A DNA stretch of 64,000 bases from Neotamlana sargassicola (GTDB lineage: Bacteria; Bacteroidota; Bacteroidia; Flavobacteriales; Flavobacteriaceae): positions 930,001-994,000 of the forward strand of contig NZ_JAJAPX010000001.1 of the NCBI RefSeq assembly GCF_020523965.1, given 5' to 3'. Numbering within the stretch: the first letter of the stretch is position 1; each line of letters starts with the position of its first letter. Below the pieces are notes generated by a model that saw nothing but the letters and a program-made list of their open reading frames with translations, was not told where the DNA came from and made no database searches. Both the position numbers and the translations under genes were made by a program. This document shows, one piece after another, positions 8,925 through 16,069 of the stretch.

Positions 8925-9615
8925 AGACAAAGCCGAAGTTGCCAAATACTTCGCGATATATTTAAAAGAATTAATTAGAACTAACGATAAATTAACCATT
9001 GCCTTATCTGGTGGAAGTACACCAAAAGTGATTTTTGATTATATCGCCGAAAACTTTAACGATTTAGATTGGAGCAAAGTGTTTTTGTATTGGGGCGACG
9101 AGCGTTGCGTACCACCAACAAACGAGCAAAGTAATTACTTAATGACGGTAGAGCATTTAATATCTAAGATTGATATACCTAAAGAAAATATTTTTAGAGT
9201 TTTAGGTGAAGAGTGCCCAAATGAAGAAGCCAAACGCTACGCTATGGTTTTAAATGAAACTTTAGAAATAGAACATGATGTTCCGCAATTCGATTTAGTT
9301 ATTCTTGGAATGGGTGATGATGGGCATACTGCTTCTATTTTTCCTCACGAAATAAACCTTTGGGATGCTGCCGAAAGTTGCGTTGTGGCGACACATCCAG
9401 AATCGGCACAAAAACGTGTGTCTATTACCGGTAAAATTATTAATAATGCGAAGCAAGTAGCCTTTTTAGTAACCGGAGCGAGTAAAGCAGAAAAAGTGGA
9501 CGAAATTATTAATACTGCCGAAGTTTCTAAAAACTATCCTGCAACTTTAGTAAAGCCAACAAGTGGTAATTTATATTGGTTTTTAGATGAAGATGCAGCC
9601 GAAAAAATAAAATAA
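8905..9615 (+). CDS. pgl: 6-phosphogluconolactonase
   Basis: Hydrolyses 6-phosphogluconolactone, the product of zwf. The 236-residue protein has the family blocks ALSGGSTPK (about 33-41), YWGDERCVPP (61-70) and LGMGDDGHTASIFPH (about 135-149), and is of DevB type. It overlaps zwf by 20 bp and is co-transcribed with it. It converges on a tiny minus-strand gene whose stop codon begins just two bases past its own. Confidence 0.96.
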   Translation: MELKIYKDKAEVAKYFAIYLKELIRTNDKLTIALSGGSTPKVIFDYIAENFNDLDWSKVFLYWGDERCVPPTNEQSNYLMTVEHLISKIDIPKENIFRVLGEECPNEEAKRYAMVLNETLEIEHDVPQFDLVILGMGDDGHTASIFPHEINLWDAAESCVVATHPESAQKRVSITGKIINNAKQVAFLVTGASKAEKVDEIINTAEVSKNYPATLVKPTSGNLYWFLDEDAAEKIK

Positions 9616-9616
9616 T

Positions 9617-9751
9617 TTAGCAACCACAATCACCATTACCACACGACTTTTTTGAAGATTTTTTGCTTTTAAAAACAAATTTCTTCAATAAAAACACCAC
9701 TGCAACTACTAACGTAGATATAACGAGTATGTTTTGTATCAAGTTATTCAT
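9617..9751 (-). CDS. FeoB-associated Cys-rich membrane protein
   Basis: A 44-residue protein, easily missed by length. It has an N-terminal membrane helix (NILVISTLVVAVVFLL, about 7-22), a Lys/Ser-rich linker and a cysteine cluster at the end (CGNGDCGC, residues 37-44). This is the pattern of the FeoB_associated family. It starts 26 bp after the feoB stop on the same strand, so it is the third gene of feoA-feoB. A role in iron handling on the inner face, as proposed for FeoC-like partners, is inferred from context. The ATG at 9751 is the only start that gives the membrane helix. Confidence 0.85.
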   Translation of the reverse strand: MNNLIQNILVISTLVVAVVFLLKKFVFKSKKSSKKSCGNGDCGC

Positions 9752-9777
9752 GTGGTATTGGTCGTTTTATTTTCAAA

Positions 9778-11880
9778 TTATTTCAAAAACTGAAAAGCAA
9801 TTAGGGCGGTTACATAAGCTAAACCACTCATAAAAACCAGTTGAAGCATGGGCCATTTCCAACTGTTTGTTTCGCGTTTTACAATGGCTAGCGTACTCAT
9901 ACATTGCATAGCAAAGGCGTAAAACAACAATAGCGAAATACCACTTGCTAGAGTAAAAACTTTGGTGCCGTTGCTATACGTTTCGGCAGCCATTTTGTTT
10001 TTTATGGTGTCTTCATCTTCATTATCGTTGGCACTACCAACACTATAAATAGTTGCTAAAGTACCCACAAAAACCTCGCGAGCTGCAAACGATGTTACAA
10101 GCCCGATGCCTATTTTCCAATCGTAACCTAACGGGCGAATGGCAGGCTCAATGGCTCTTCCAACTATACCAATATAACTGTATTCCAGCTTGTGTGCTGC
10201 AATTTTATCGTCTAATTCGGTTTCAGAAAGTGTCGGATTTTCAGTTTTTACAATCGTTTCAGCATTATTAAAATTATCACCAGGGCCGTACGATGCAAGT
10301 ACCCAAAGCACAATGGAAATAGCTAAAATTATTTTACCAGCTTCTAAAATAAACGTTCGTGTTTTTTCGTAAACACTTAAAGCTACATTTTTAAATAACG
10401 GAATTTTATAACTTGGCATTTCCATTACAAAGTAACTTTTACTCTTAATTTTTAAAACTTTATTTAAAGCATAAGCCGAAATTATTGCTGTTAAAAAACC
10501 AATAATATAAAGCCCCATTAAGGTTAAAGCTTTGTAGCTCATTCCTAAAAATGTGCCTTCAGGAATTACTAGTGCAATAATTATAACGTAAACAGGCAAC
10601 CTTGCCGAACAGGTAGTAAACGGTGTAACTAAAATGGTAATAAGGCGTTCTTTCCAGTTTTCAATATTTCTAGCGGCCATAACAGCAGGAACAGCACAGG
10701 CGTTTCCAGAAATTAATGGCACAACGCTTTTTCCGCTTAGGCCAAAACGCTTCATAATATTGTCCATTAAAAATACCACGCGGCTCATATAACCACTTTC
10801 TTCCAGCAGGGCAATAAATAAAAATAAGAATGCAATTGGCGGAATAAAAACCATGACACCACCAATACCAGCAATAATACCTTCGGCTAATAAGTTGGTA
10901 AATACGCCTGGTGGCAAGGTGTTTTTAACCCAGTCTGCAAGGGCTGCAAAGCTTTCGTCTATAAAATCGGTTGGTGGTCCAGCCCAATCGTAAACGGCTT
11001 GAAACATTAAAAATAAAATTATAAAAAAGATGAGGTAACCCCAGACTTTATGCGTTAAAATTCTATCTAGTTTAATGCGTAAATCGGTAGCTTCAGATAA
11101 ATCTATTGTTAGCCCTTCTTTTAACACAGCATTTATAAACTGGTAGCGTTTTATAGTTTCTTTTTGTTGTAGTCGTTTTAAATCGGCAGTACTTTTGGTT
11201 TTAAAATCGTTAATATCATTAAAATCTTTACGCTGTATTTTTCCAAAATTTACATCTTGTGTAATTACTAACCAAAGTTTGTAAAGTAATTGGTTTGGAA
11301 AGGCTTTTTTTAAGTTGCTAAAGTAAGCATCATCAATAGTACTAATATTTAAACAAGGTGTTGTATTAAGTACGCCATAATTTGTAATAAGTTCTTTTAA
11401 CTCGTTAATACCTTCATTTTTACGTGTACTAACAACAGCAATTTTGGTGTGTAATTGTGCCTCTAGGTGTTCAATATTTAAAGAAATACCTTTTTTTACC
11501 ATTCTATCGGCCATATTAATTACCAAAAGTGTAGGTATTTCTAAATCTTTAATTTGCGTATAAAGTAATAAGTTACGTTTTAGGTTTTCAACATCGGTAA
11601 CCACTACGGCAACATCAGGAAAATCTTTGTCGTTTTTATTTAAAAGTAGCTCAATAACCACACTTTCATCAAGCGACGAAGCGTTTAAACTATAAGTTCC
11701 TGGTAAATCTAAAATATGCGCTTTAAGTCCGCGAGGCAGTTTGCAAATACCTTCTTTTTTATCAACCGTAATACCCGGATAATTACCAACCTTTTGGTTT
11801 AAACCCGTTAAGGCGTTAAAAACCGAAGTTTTACCCGTGTTAGGGTTACCAATTAAAGCAACGTTTATTTGTTTACTCAT
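9778..11880 (-). CDS. feoB: Ferrous iron transporter FeoB
   Basis: Inner-membrane Fe(II) permease of 700 residues. The N-terminal G-protein domain shows G1 GNPNTGKTS (11-19), G3 DLPG and G4 NMAD; a helical spacer follows (about 165-265); then two Gate domains (VFIPPIAFLFLFIALLEESGYMSR and SFAAREVFVGTLATIYS) with core CFeoB helices between them. Conserved cysteines in SGNACAVPA and TPFTTCSARLPVY are present. Its ATG overlaps the feoA stop by 4 bp. A long acidic linker (about 535-570) lies between membrane segments near the end. Confidence 0.97.
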   Translation of the reverse strand: MSKQINVALIGNPNTGKTSVFNALTGLNQKVGNYPGITVDKKEGICKLPRGLKAHILDLPGTYSLNASSLDESVVIELLLNKNDKDFPDVAVVVTDVENLKRNLLLYTQIKDLEIPTLLVINMADRMVKKGISLNIEHLEAQLHTKIAVVSTRKNEGINELKELITNYGVLNTTPCLNISTIDDAYFSNLKKAFPNQLLYKLWLVITQDVNFGKIQRKDFNDINDFKTKSTADLKRLQQKETIKRYQFINAVLKEGLTIDLSEATDLRIKLDRILTHKVWGYLIFFIILFLMFQAVYDWAGPPTDFIDESFAALADWVKNTLPPGVFTNLLAEGIIAGIGGVMVFIPPIAFLFLFIALLEESGYMSRVVFLMDNIMKRFGLSGKSVVPLISGNACAVPAVMAARNIENWKERLITILVTPFTTCSARLPVYVIIIALVIPEGTFLGMSYKALTLMGLYIIGFLTAIISAYALNKVLKIKSKSYFVMEMPSYKIPLFKNVALSVYEKTRTFILEAGKIILAISIVLWVLASYGPGDNFNNAETIVKTENPTLSETELDDKIAAHKLEYSYIGIVGRAIEPAIRPLGYDWKIGIGLVTSFAAREVFVGTLATIYSVGSANDNEDEDTIKNKMAAETYSNGTKVFTLASGISLLLFYAFAMQCMSTLAIVKRETNSWKWPMLQLVFMSGLAYVTALIAFQFLK

Positions 11881-12110
11881 TTAGCAGTTTTTTCAATTAA
11901 AATAAGTGCAGCCGTTTCTTTTCTAATAGCCAAATGTGAGCCATTTATGTTTAAATAAATAGGATCGGCCAGTGGTGCCACCTGTAATAACTCTACAGTA
12001 TTACCGGGTAAACACCCCATTTCTAAGAGTTTTAAAGGGATTTCGCGAGACGACACATCTGTAATTACAGCCGTTTCACCTTTTTTTAAATGAGCTAAAG
12101 TATCTTGCAA
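11877..12110 (-). CDS. feoA: Ferrous iron transport protein A
   Basis: Small cytoplasmic SH3-like protein, 77 residues, normal for FeoA. Family pattern: LKKGETAVITDVS, LKLLEMGCLPGNTVELLQVAPLADPIYLNINGSHLAIRKETAALILIE. It is required for FeoB function in other bacteria and overlaps feoB by 4 bp. The promoter is the -7 box at 12137-12144. Confidence 0.95.
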   Translation of the reverse strand: MQDTLAHLKKGETAVITDVSSREIPLKLLEMGCLPGNTVELLQVAPLADPIYLNINGSHLAIRKETAALILIEKTAK

Positions 12111-12136
12111 ACTTATTTAGATTGATTTTAAAGAAG

Positions 12137-12144
12137 CAAAAATA
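12137..12144 (-). promoter_or_regulatory. -7 box of the feoAB operon
   Basis: Minus-strand TATTTTTG, a match to TAnnTTTG, 27 bp upstream of the feoA ATG. I found no clear Fur-type palindrome next to it. Confidence 0.6.
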
Positions 12145-12150
12145 ATGTAA

Positions 12151-12186
12151 AAAGTTTCAGGTTCAAAGTTTCAGGTTTAAAGTTTT
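12151..12186. repeat. Short 14-bp tandem repeat
   Basis: Two nearly identical 14-bp units, AAAGTTTCAGGTT followed by C or T, and a partial third unit. They lie between the feoAB promoter and a dispersed repeat element. No coding function seen. Confidence 0.8.
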
Positions 12187-12205
12187 CTAAATATCACAGT
12201 GTTTT

Positions 12206-12301
12206 AGGGCATTCCCCTAAAGGGTCGGGCTTTTCGTTACTAGTTTTGGCTCGATGCGCGCCTCGCCAAAAGCTATCCACTGCAATCCCTAATGCGGCAG
12301 G
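12206..12301. repeat. Dispersed intergenic repeat element, copy 1
   Basis: About 95 bp, much more GC-rich than its surroundings. It shares a skeleton with 34067-34162: GGGCRTTCC near the left end, CGGGCTTT and a CG(T/C)TACT block, a variable hairpin, then CAATCCCTAAYGC. The internal hairpin here is TTTTGGC (12244-12250) facing GCCAAAA (12264-12270). It ends a few bases from the SCO gene stop. Similar elements are common between genes in Flavobacteriaceae. Confidence 0.7.
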
Positions 12302-12305
12302 CTAA

Positions 12306-12980
12306 CTACTGTTTGTATTCTTCCTTTAAAATATCGATATCGTTAAGTAAACGCTCAATTTCATCTTTATTCGTGCCATCGTAAAACCCACGAATTTGTC
12401 GTTTTTTATCAATAAGCATAAAGTTTTCGGTGTGTATCATATCAAAAGGGCCACCATCTCCAAAGTCTTTTACCGCTAAATAACTTTTTCTAGCAAGCTC
12501 ATAAATTTGTTTTTTATCGCCAGTAACTAAATTCCATTTACTATCAATAACACCTTTTTCTTTAGCATAACGCTTAAGCTGAGCAACAGTGTCAATTTCT
12601 GGAGTTACGCTGTGCGATAGTAGCATAACTTCATCGTCATCTTTAATTTCTTTTTGTATATCGGCCATGTTTTTTGTCATAATAGGGCAAATGGTTTGGC
12701 AAGTGGTAAAAAAGAAATCGGCTACATAAATTTTATCTTTATAATCATCTTGTGTAATGGTTTTACCATTTTGGTTTACAAGACTAAAATTGGCTATTTT
12801 ATGATATTTACGTTGGTGTTGTATGGTGCTATCTACCAATTGTTCATCAACCATAGCAGGTTGGTAAATGTTTAGCGGTTGGTAAACATTAAGTGTGTTA
12901 TAAATTAAAACTAGAATAATAACCGAAATAATGGCAAAAACTATGGCAAACTTCTTGTAAACTTTAAAAAACGACAACAT
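12306..12980 (-). CDS. SCO1/SenC-family copper chaperone or thiol reductase
   Basis: A 224-residue membrane-anchored protein with one N-terminal helix (about 11-28) and a thioredoxin-like SCO domain. The copper-binding motif TTCQTICP gives Cys94 and Cys98, and the distal His in DMIHTENFMLID (about residue 182) completes the site. SCO proteins deliver copper to the CuA centre of cytochrome c oxidase or reduce its cysteines. No oxidase genes are in the window. It has its own promoter at 12998-13005 and appears to be a single-gene unit. Confidence 0.9.
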   Translation of the reverse strand: MLSFFKVYKKFAIVFAIISVIILVLIYNTLNVYQPLNIYQPAMVDEQLVDSTIQHQRKYHKIANFSLVNQNGKTITQDDYKDKIYVADFFFTTCQTICPIMTKNMADIQKEIKDDDEVMLLSHSVTPEIDTVAQLKRYAKEKGVIDSKWNLVTGDKKQIYELARKSYLAVKDFGDGGPFDMIHTENFMLIDKKRQIRGFYDGTNKDEIERLLNDIDILKEEYKQ

Positions 12981-12997
12981 AACATTTAAATTTCACA

Positions 12998-13005
12998 CAA
13001 AAATA
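12998..13005 (-). promoter_or_regulatory. -7 box of the SCO-family gene
   Basis: Minus-strand TATTTTTG, 18 bp upstream of the ATG at 12980; a very short leader is predicted. Confidence 0.6.
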
Positions 13006-13102
13006 CATTGAAAATTAGAGCTTAAAAATTAATACTGAGCATAAATTAATGTTAAATGGTACTAGAGTAATTAATACTTTTTTTAAAGTTGGTTTAAAAG
13101 CT

Positions 13103-13110
13103 TACTTTTG
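13103..13110 (+). promoter_or_regulatory. -7 box of rseP
   Basis: TACTTTTG fits TAnnTTTG and lies 33 bp before the rseP ATG at 13143. Confidence 0.6.
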
Positions 13111-13142
13111 TGCGATTATAAAAAATTGACTGAAAACAAACT

Positions 13143-14486
13143 ATGGATTTTGTAATAAAAATATCTCAGTTTTTACTGAGCCTTTCCTTACTAATTATTT
13201 TACACGAATTAGGGCATTTTATTCCTGCAAAAGCATTTAAAACAAGAGTTGAAAAATTCTATCTGTTTTTCGATGTGAAATTCTCATTATTTAAAAAGAA
13301 AATAGGAGATACCGTTTACGGTATTGGTTGGTTACCACTTGGTGGCTATGTAAAAATTTCTGGAATGATTGATGAAAGTATGGATACCGAGCAAATGGCT
13401 CAAGAACCACAACCTTGGGAATTCCGATCTAAACCTGCATGGCAACGTTTAATTATTATGCTTGGTGGTGTAACCGTAAACTTTTTATTAGCAATTCTTA
13501 TTTATATTGGAATGAGTTATTATTACGGCGATAAATTTTTACCGGTAGAAAATATAAAAGATGGTTTGCTAATTGAAAACACTGTAGCTAACGAAGCTGG
13601 TTTAAAAACAGGCGATAATATTGTAGCTGTAGATGATGTAAAAGTTGAAAACTATTCTGAAATTTCTGAGAAAGTTTTATTTGGAAAAGAAATTACTATC
13701 GAAAGAAATGGTGTGCAATCAAAAGTTGCAATGCCACAAGATTTTTTAGCCCAATTAATCGATTCTAAGGAAAAAGACTTAATAAGTTTAAGAATGCCTT
13801 TTGCTGTAGTACAAGTGCCAGATACATCTAAGAATGTAAATAGCGGTATTAAAAAGGGTGATATAGTTGTTGGTATAAATGATTATGAAACTAAATATTC
13901 AGACCAAGTACAAGATGCCTTAACAAAGTTTAAAGGTCAAGAAGTACAAGCTACGATTTTGCGAGATGGTAATAAAACCACATTACCGATGCAAGTTAGT
14001 AAAGAAGGTAAATTTGGTATTGTAGTATCTGGGGTAACACAAGACAATCTTGAAAAATTAGGTTATTACAAATTCGAAACTAAAAAGTACGGCTTTTTCG
14101 AGTCTATTCCGGTTGGTTTTACAAAAACTAAAGAACGTTTAGTATCATATTGGGGGCAGTTAAAGGCGATATTTACACCTAGTACTGGTGCATATAAAGG
14201 TGTTGGAGGTTTTAAAGCTATTTACGATATATTTCCGGAATTTTGGAGCTGGCAAGTGTTTTGGGGAATTACTGCATTTTTATCTATTATGCTCGGTGTT
14301 TTAAATTTATTACCAATTCCAGCGCTAGATGGCGGACACGTTATGTTTTTACTATATGAAATGATTTCGGGAAGAAAACCTGGTGATAAGTTTATGGAAT
14401 ACGCCCAAATGGTTGGTTTCTTTATACTTATAGCTTTAGTTCTATTTGCTAACGGAAACGATATTTATAAAGCTATTTTTAATTAA
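13143..14486 (+). CDS. rseP: RIP site-2 metalloprotease RseP
   Basis: Intramembrane zinc protease of 447 residues that cuts anti-sigma factors and signal-peptide remnants. The active site HELGH is at 21-25 inside the first helix, and the second zinc motif NLLPIPALDGGH lies near residues 391-402. Two PDZ-type regions fill the periplasmic part (about 130-310), with the first one reading LIENTVANEAGLKTGDNIVAVDD. It is followed by tRNA-Asn. No anti-sigma partner gene is adjacent. Confidence 0.95.
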   Translation: MDFVIKISQFLLSLSLLIILHELGHFIPAKAFKTRVEKFYLFFDVKFSLFKKKIGDTVYGIGWLPLGGYVKISGMIDESMDTEQMAQEPQPWEFRSKPAWQRLIIMLGGVTVNFLLAILIYIGMSYYYGDKFLPVENIKDGLLIENTVANEAGLKTGDNIVAVDDVKVENYSEISEKVLFGKEITIERNGVQSKVAMPQDFLAQLIDSKEKDLISLRMPFAVVQVPDTSKNVNSGIKKGDIVVGINDYETKYSDQVQDALTKFKGQEVQATILRDGNKTTLPMQVSKEGKFGIVVSGVTQDNLEKLGYYKFETKKYGFFESIPVGFTKTKERLVSYWGQLKAIFTPSTGAYKGVGGFKAIYDIFPEFWSWQVFWGITAFLSIMLGVLNLLPIPALDGGHVMFLLYEMISGRKPGDKFMEYAQMVGFFILIALVLFANGNDIYKAIFN

Positions 14487-14530
14487 TAAAAACCGCAGAG
14501 AAAAAAATAAATATTTTTTTGTTTTTGTTT

Positions 14531-14560
14531 TTGCAGAATATAAAATAATATATATATTTG
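14531..14560 (+). promoter_or_regulatory. Promoter of tRNA-Asn
   Basis: TTG at 14531-14533, 19 bp spacer, and TATATTTG at 14553-14560: a full match to the Bacteroidota -33/-7 layout upstream of the tRNA. Confidence 0.7.
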
Positions 14561-14585
14561 CGCTCGCTAAGACAAAGCACAACCT

Positions 14586-14659
14586 TCCTCAGTAGCTCAG
14601 TTGGTTAGAGCATCTGACTGTTAATCAGAGGGTCGCTGGTTCGAGCCCAGCCTGAGGAG
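14586..14659 (+). tRNA. tRNA-Asn (anticodon GTT)
   Basis: A complete cloverleaf of 74 nt. Acceptor TCCTCAG pairs with CTGAGGA, discriminator G; D-arm GCTC...GAGC; anticodon arm TCTGA-CTGTTAA-TCAGA with anticodon GTT; T-arm GCTGG-TTCGAGC-CCAGC. CCA is not encoded. Confidence 0.97.
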
Positions 14660-14696
14660 CTAAAAGCCTAACAGAAATGTTAGGCTTTTTTTGTGG
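14647..14696 (+). repeat. Direct repeat flanking the GIY-YIG gene, left copy
   Basis: Fifty bases from the 3' half of tRNA-Asn through its terminator. They reappear at 15048-15097 with one difference by eye (T at 14661, G at 15062). The two copies bracket the GIY-YIG gene. Confidence 0.9.
14665..14692 (+). terminator. Terminator of tRNA-Asn
   Basis: Stem AGCCTAACA / TGTTAGGCT with a GAAA tetraloop, followed by a T-run. Confidence 0.92.
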
Positions 14697-14711
14697 ATAA
14701 AATTAAGATAG

Positions 14712-15020
14712 ATGACGTACTACATATATATAATATATTCTGAGCAATACGATAAATATTATGTTGGATATTCTCAAAACCCATGGGAACGCCTTATTAA
14801 ACATAACACGGTGCCATTTAATACGTTTACTTCAAAATATAGGCCTTGGTGTTTAAGGGCGGTTTTTAAAGTTGGTGAACTTAAAACCGAAGCCATAAAA
14901 CTAGAGAAATTCATAAAAAAACAAAAGAGTCGAATTTTATTAGAAAAGTTAATAGATTCCAATTTTATTTTAACGGGTAAATTGGCTCAGTTGGTTAGAG
15001 TTCCGCACATGCGGAATTAA
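14712..15020 (+). CDS. GIY-YIG nuclease-domain protein, tRNA-linked
   Basis: A 102-residue protein with one GIY-YIG domain of the small free-standing UvrC/URI type: YIYIIYS (4-10), YYVGYS (16-21), the arginine helix PWERLIKHN (24-32) and the metal-ligand helix LKTEAIKLEKFIKKQKSR. Its last residues (about GKLAQLVRVPHMRN) are translated from a degenerate copy of the upstream tRNA-Asn D-arm, so the original C-terminus has probably been replaced or extended. The gene begins 20 bp after the tRNA terminator. Such small GIY-YIG genes next to tRNA genes recur in Bacteroidota; the cellular role is unknown. Confidence 0.8.
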   Translation: MTYYIYIIYSEQYDKYYVGYSQNPWERLIKHNTVPFNTFTSKYRPWCLRAVFKVGELKTEAIKLEKFIKKQKSRILLEKLIDSNFILTGKLAQLVRVPHMRN

Positions 15021-15060
15021 TCAAAGGGGTCTGCCGATTATTCGGCACCAGCCTGAGGAG
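14984..15060 (+). pseudogene. Degenerate tRNA-Asn copy
   Basis: It repeats the D-arm of the intact tRNA (GGCTCAGTTGGTTAGAG, 14984-15000), part of the anticodon region (TTAATCA) and the 3' acceptor side (CCAGCCTGAGGAG, 15048-15060). The 5' acceptor strand is missing and the anticodon loop is gone. Two perfect hairpins stand in place of the lost arms: TTCCGCA-CA-TGCGGAA (15001-15016) and TGCCGA-TTAT-TCGGCA (15032-15047). It cannot be a working tRNA. Confidence 0.85.
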
Positions 15061-15097
15061 CGAAAAGCCTAACAGAAATGTTAGGCTTTTTTTGTGG
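15048..15097 (+). repeat. Direct repeat flanking the GIY-YIG gene, right copy
   Basis: Second copy of the tRNA 3' end plus terminator, matching 14647-14696 at all but one position. Confidence 0.9.
15066..15093 (+). terminator. Duplicated terminator after the tRNA remnant
   Basis: Same AGCCTAACA-GAAA-TGTTAGGCT hairpin and T-run as at 14665-14692; it can terminate the GIY-YIG transcript. From here to 15310 there is no gene, only AT-rich sequence with a small dyad TTATTTGA/TCAAATAA at 15130-15148 and a weak nested stem at 15192-15236. Confidence 0.88.
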
Positions 15098-15310
15098 GTT
15101 AAACTTTTCTTGATATTACAGGGTTTTTGTTATTTGAGTTTCAAATAAAACTTCTAATCTTAATTGCTTTTGGATAAAAAAGAGGAGAAAAAGGCGACTG
15201 TTAATAATAAGCAGTCTTATCTTCTTTTAAGCGCCTATTAAAAAGCTTTATTTCAATTATAATTCATAAAATATAGATTGAATTTGGTTAAAATAAAATG
15301 TAGTTTTCTT

Positions 15311-15318
15311 TATTTTTG
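15311..15318 (+). promoter_or_regulatory. -7 box just before the acyltransferase ATG
   Basis: TATTTTTG, a match to TAnnTTTG, ends 4 bp before the preferred ATG at 15323. If it is real, transcription would start at or next to the A of the start codon and the mRNA would be leaderless. Confidence 0.5.
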
Positions 15319-15322
15319 CCGT

Positions 15323-16057
15323 ATGCAAAAAATACTAGCTTATCAACTAACTATAGTTTATTTTATACTGTTTGGACTAACATTACTAATTTTTCATCCA
15401 ATTCAATGGTTTTGTAATAATGTTTTTGGTTACAAGGCTCACAAAATTAGCGTTGATTGGCTTCAATTTTTTATAATGAGAAGTTTAAATGCTTTAGGTA
15501 CGCGGTTTTCGTTTAACATGGCTCATAAAATTCCAGAAAATGAGCCACTTATTATTGTTGCGAACCACCAGAGTATGTACGATATTTCTCCAATAATGTG
15601 GTATTTACGTAAGCATCATGTAAAGTTTATTAGTAAAAAATCTTTAGGAAAAGGAATTCCAAGCGTGTCTTATAACCTGCGACATGGTGGTTCGGTTTTA
15701 ATTGAGAGGAAAAATCCGAGACAAGCTTTACCGGCAATTATGAAATTTGGGGAGTATATTGAGGAAACCAAACGTGCTGCCGCTATTTTTCCTGAAGGGA
15801 CTAGAAGTAAAAATGGTAAACCAAGAGCGTTTCAAACGAAAGGTTTGGAAATACTATTTAAAAAAGTACCTTCGGCTATTATTGTTCCAATAACGATAAA
15901 TAACTCGTGGAAATTGGTTAAATTTGGTAAATTCCCAATGGGTATTGGAGCGCACTTAAAGTTTCAAGTTCACGAACCATTAAAACTTTCCGATTTTGAA
16001 GATAAAATGGCGCTAATTAATCGCATTGAAGCAACCATAAAAGAGGCTATTCATTAA
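15323..16057 (+). CDS. plsC: 1-acyl-sn-glycerol-3-phosphate acyltransferase (PlsC-type)
   Basis: Membrane acyltransferase of phospholipid synthesis, 244 residues from the preferred ATG. N-terminal membrane helix (about 6-30), catalytic NHQSMYD (NHx4D motif, about residues 82-88) and the glycerophosphate motif FPEGTRSKNG (about 156-165). The frame extends to a TTG at 15278, but the ATG at 15323 gives the usual N-terminus. It heads a likely operon with an acyl-ACP desaturase and an HD hydrolase (gaps 12 and 5 bp), suggesting coordinated membrane-lipid remodelling. Confidence 0.9.
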   Translation: MQKILAYQLTIVYFILFGLTLLIFHPIQWFCNNVFGYKAHKISVDWLQFFIMRSLNALGTRFSFNMAHKIPENEPLIIVANHQSMYDISPIMWYLRKHHVKFISKKSLGKGIPSVSYNLRHGGSVLIERKNPRQALPAIMKFGEYIEETKRAAAIFPEGTRSKNGKPRAFQTKGLEILFKKVPSAIIVPITINNSWKLVKFGKFPMGIGAHLKFQVHEPLKLSDFEDKMALINRIEATIKEAIH

Positions 16058-16069
16058 AAAAATATAAAA

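Noticed and set aside
15130-15236. Small dyads TTATTTGA/TCAAATAA and AGGCG/CGCCT upstream of plsC as a riboswitch
   Set aside because: The stems are short and lie upstream of the likely promoter, so they would not be in the leader; no known riboswitch pattern is present.
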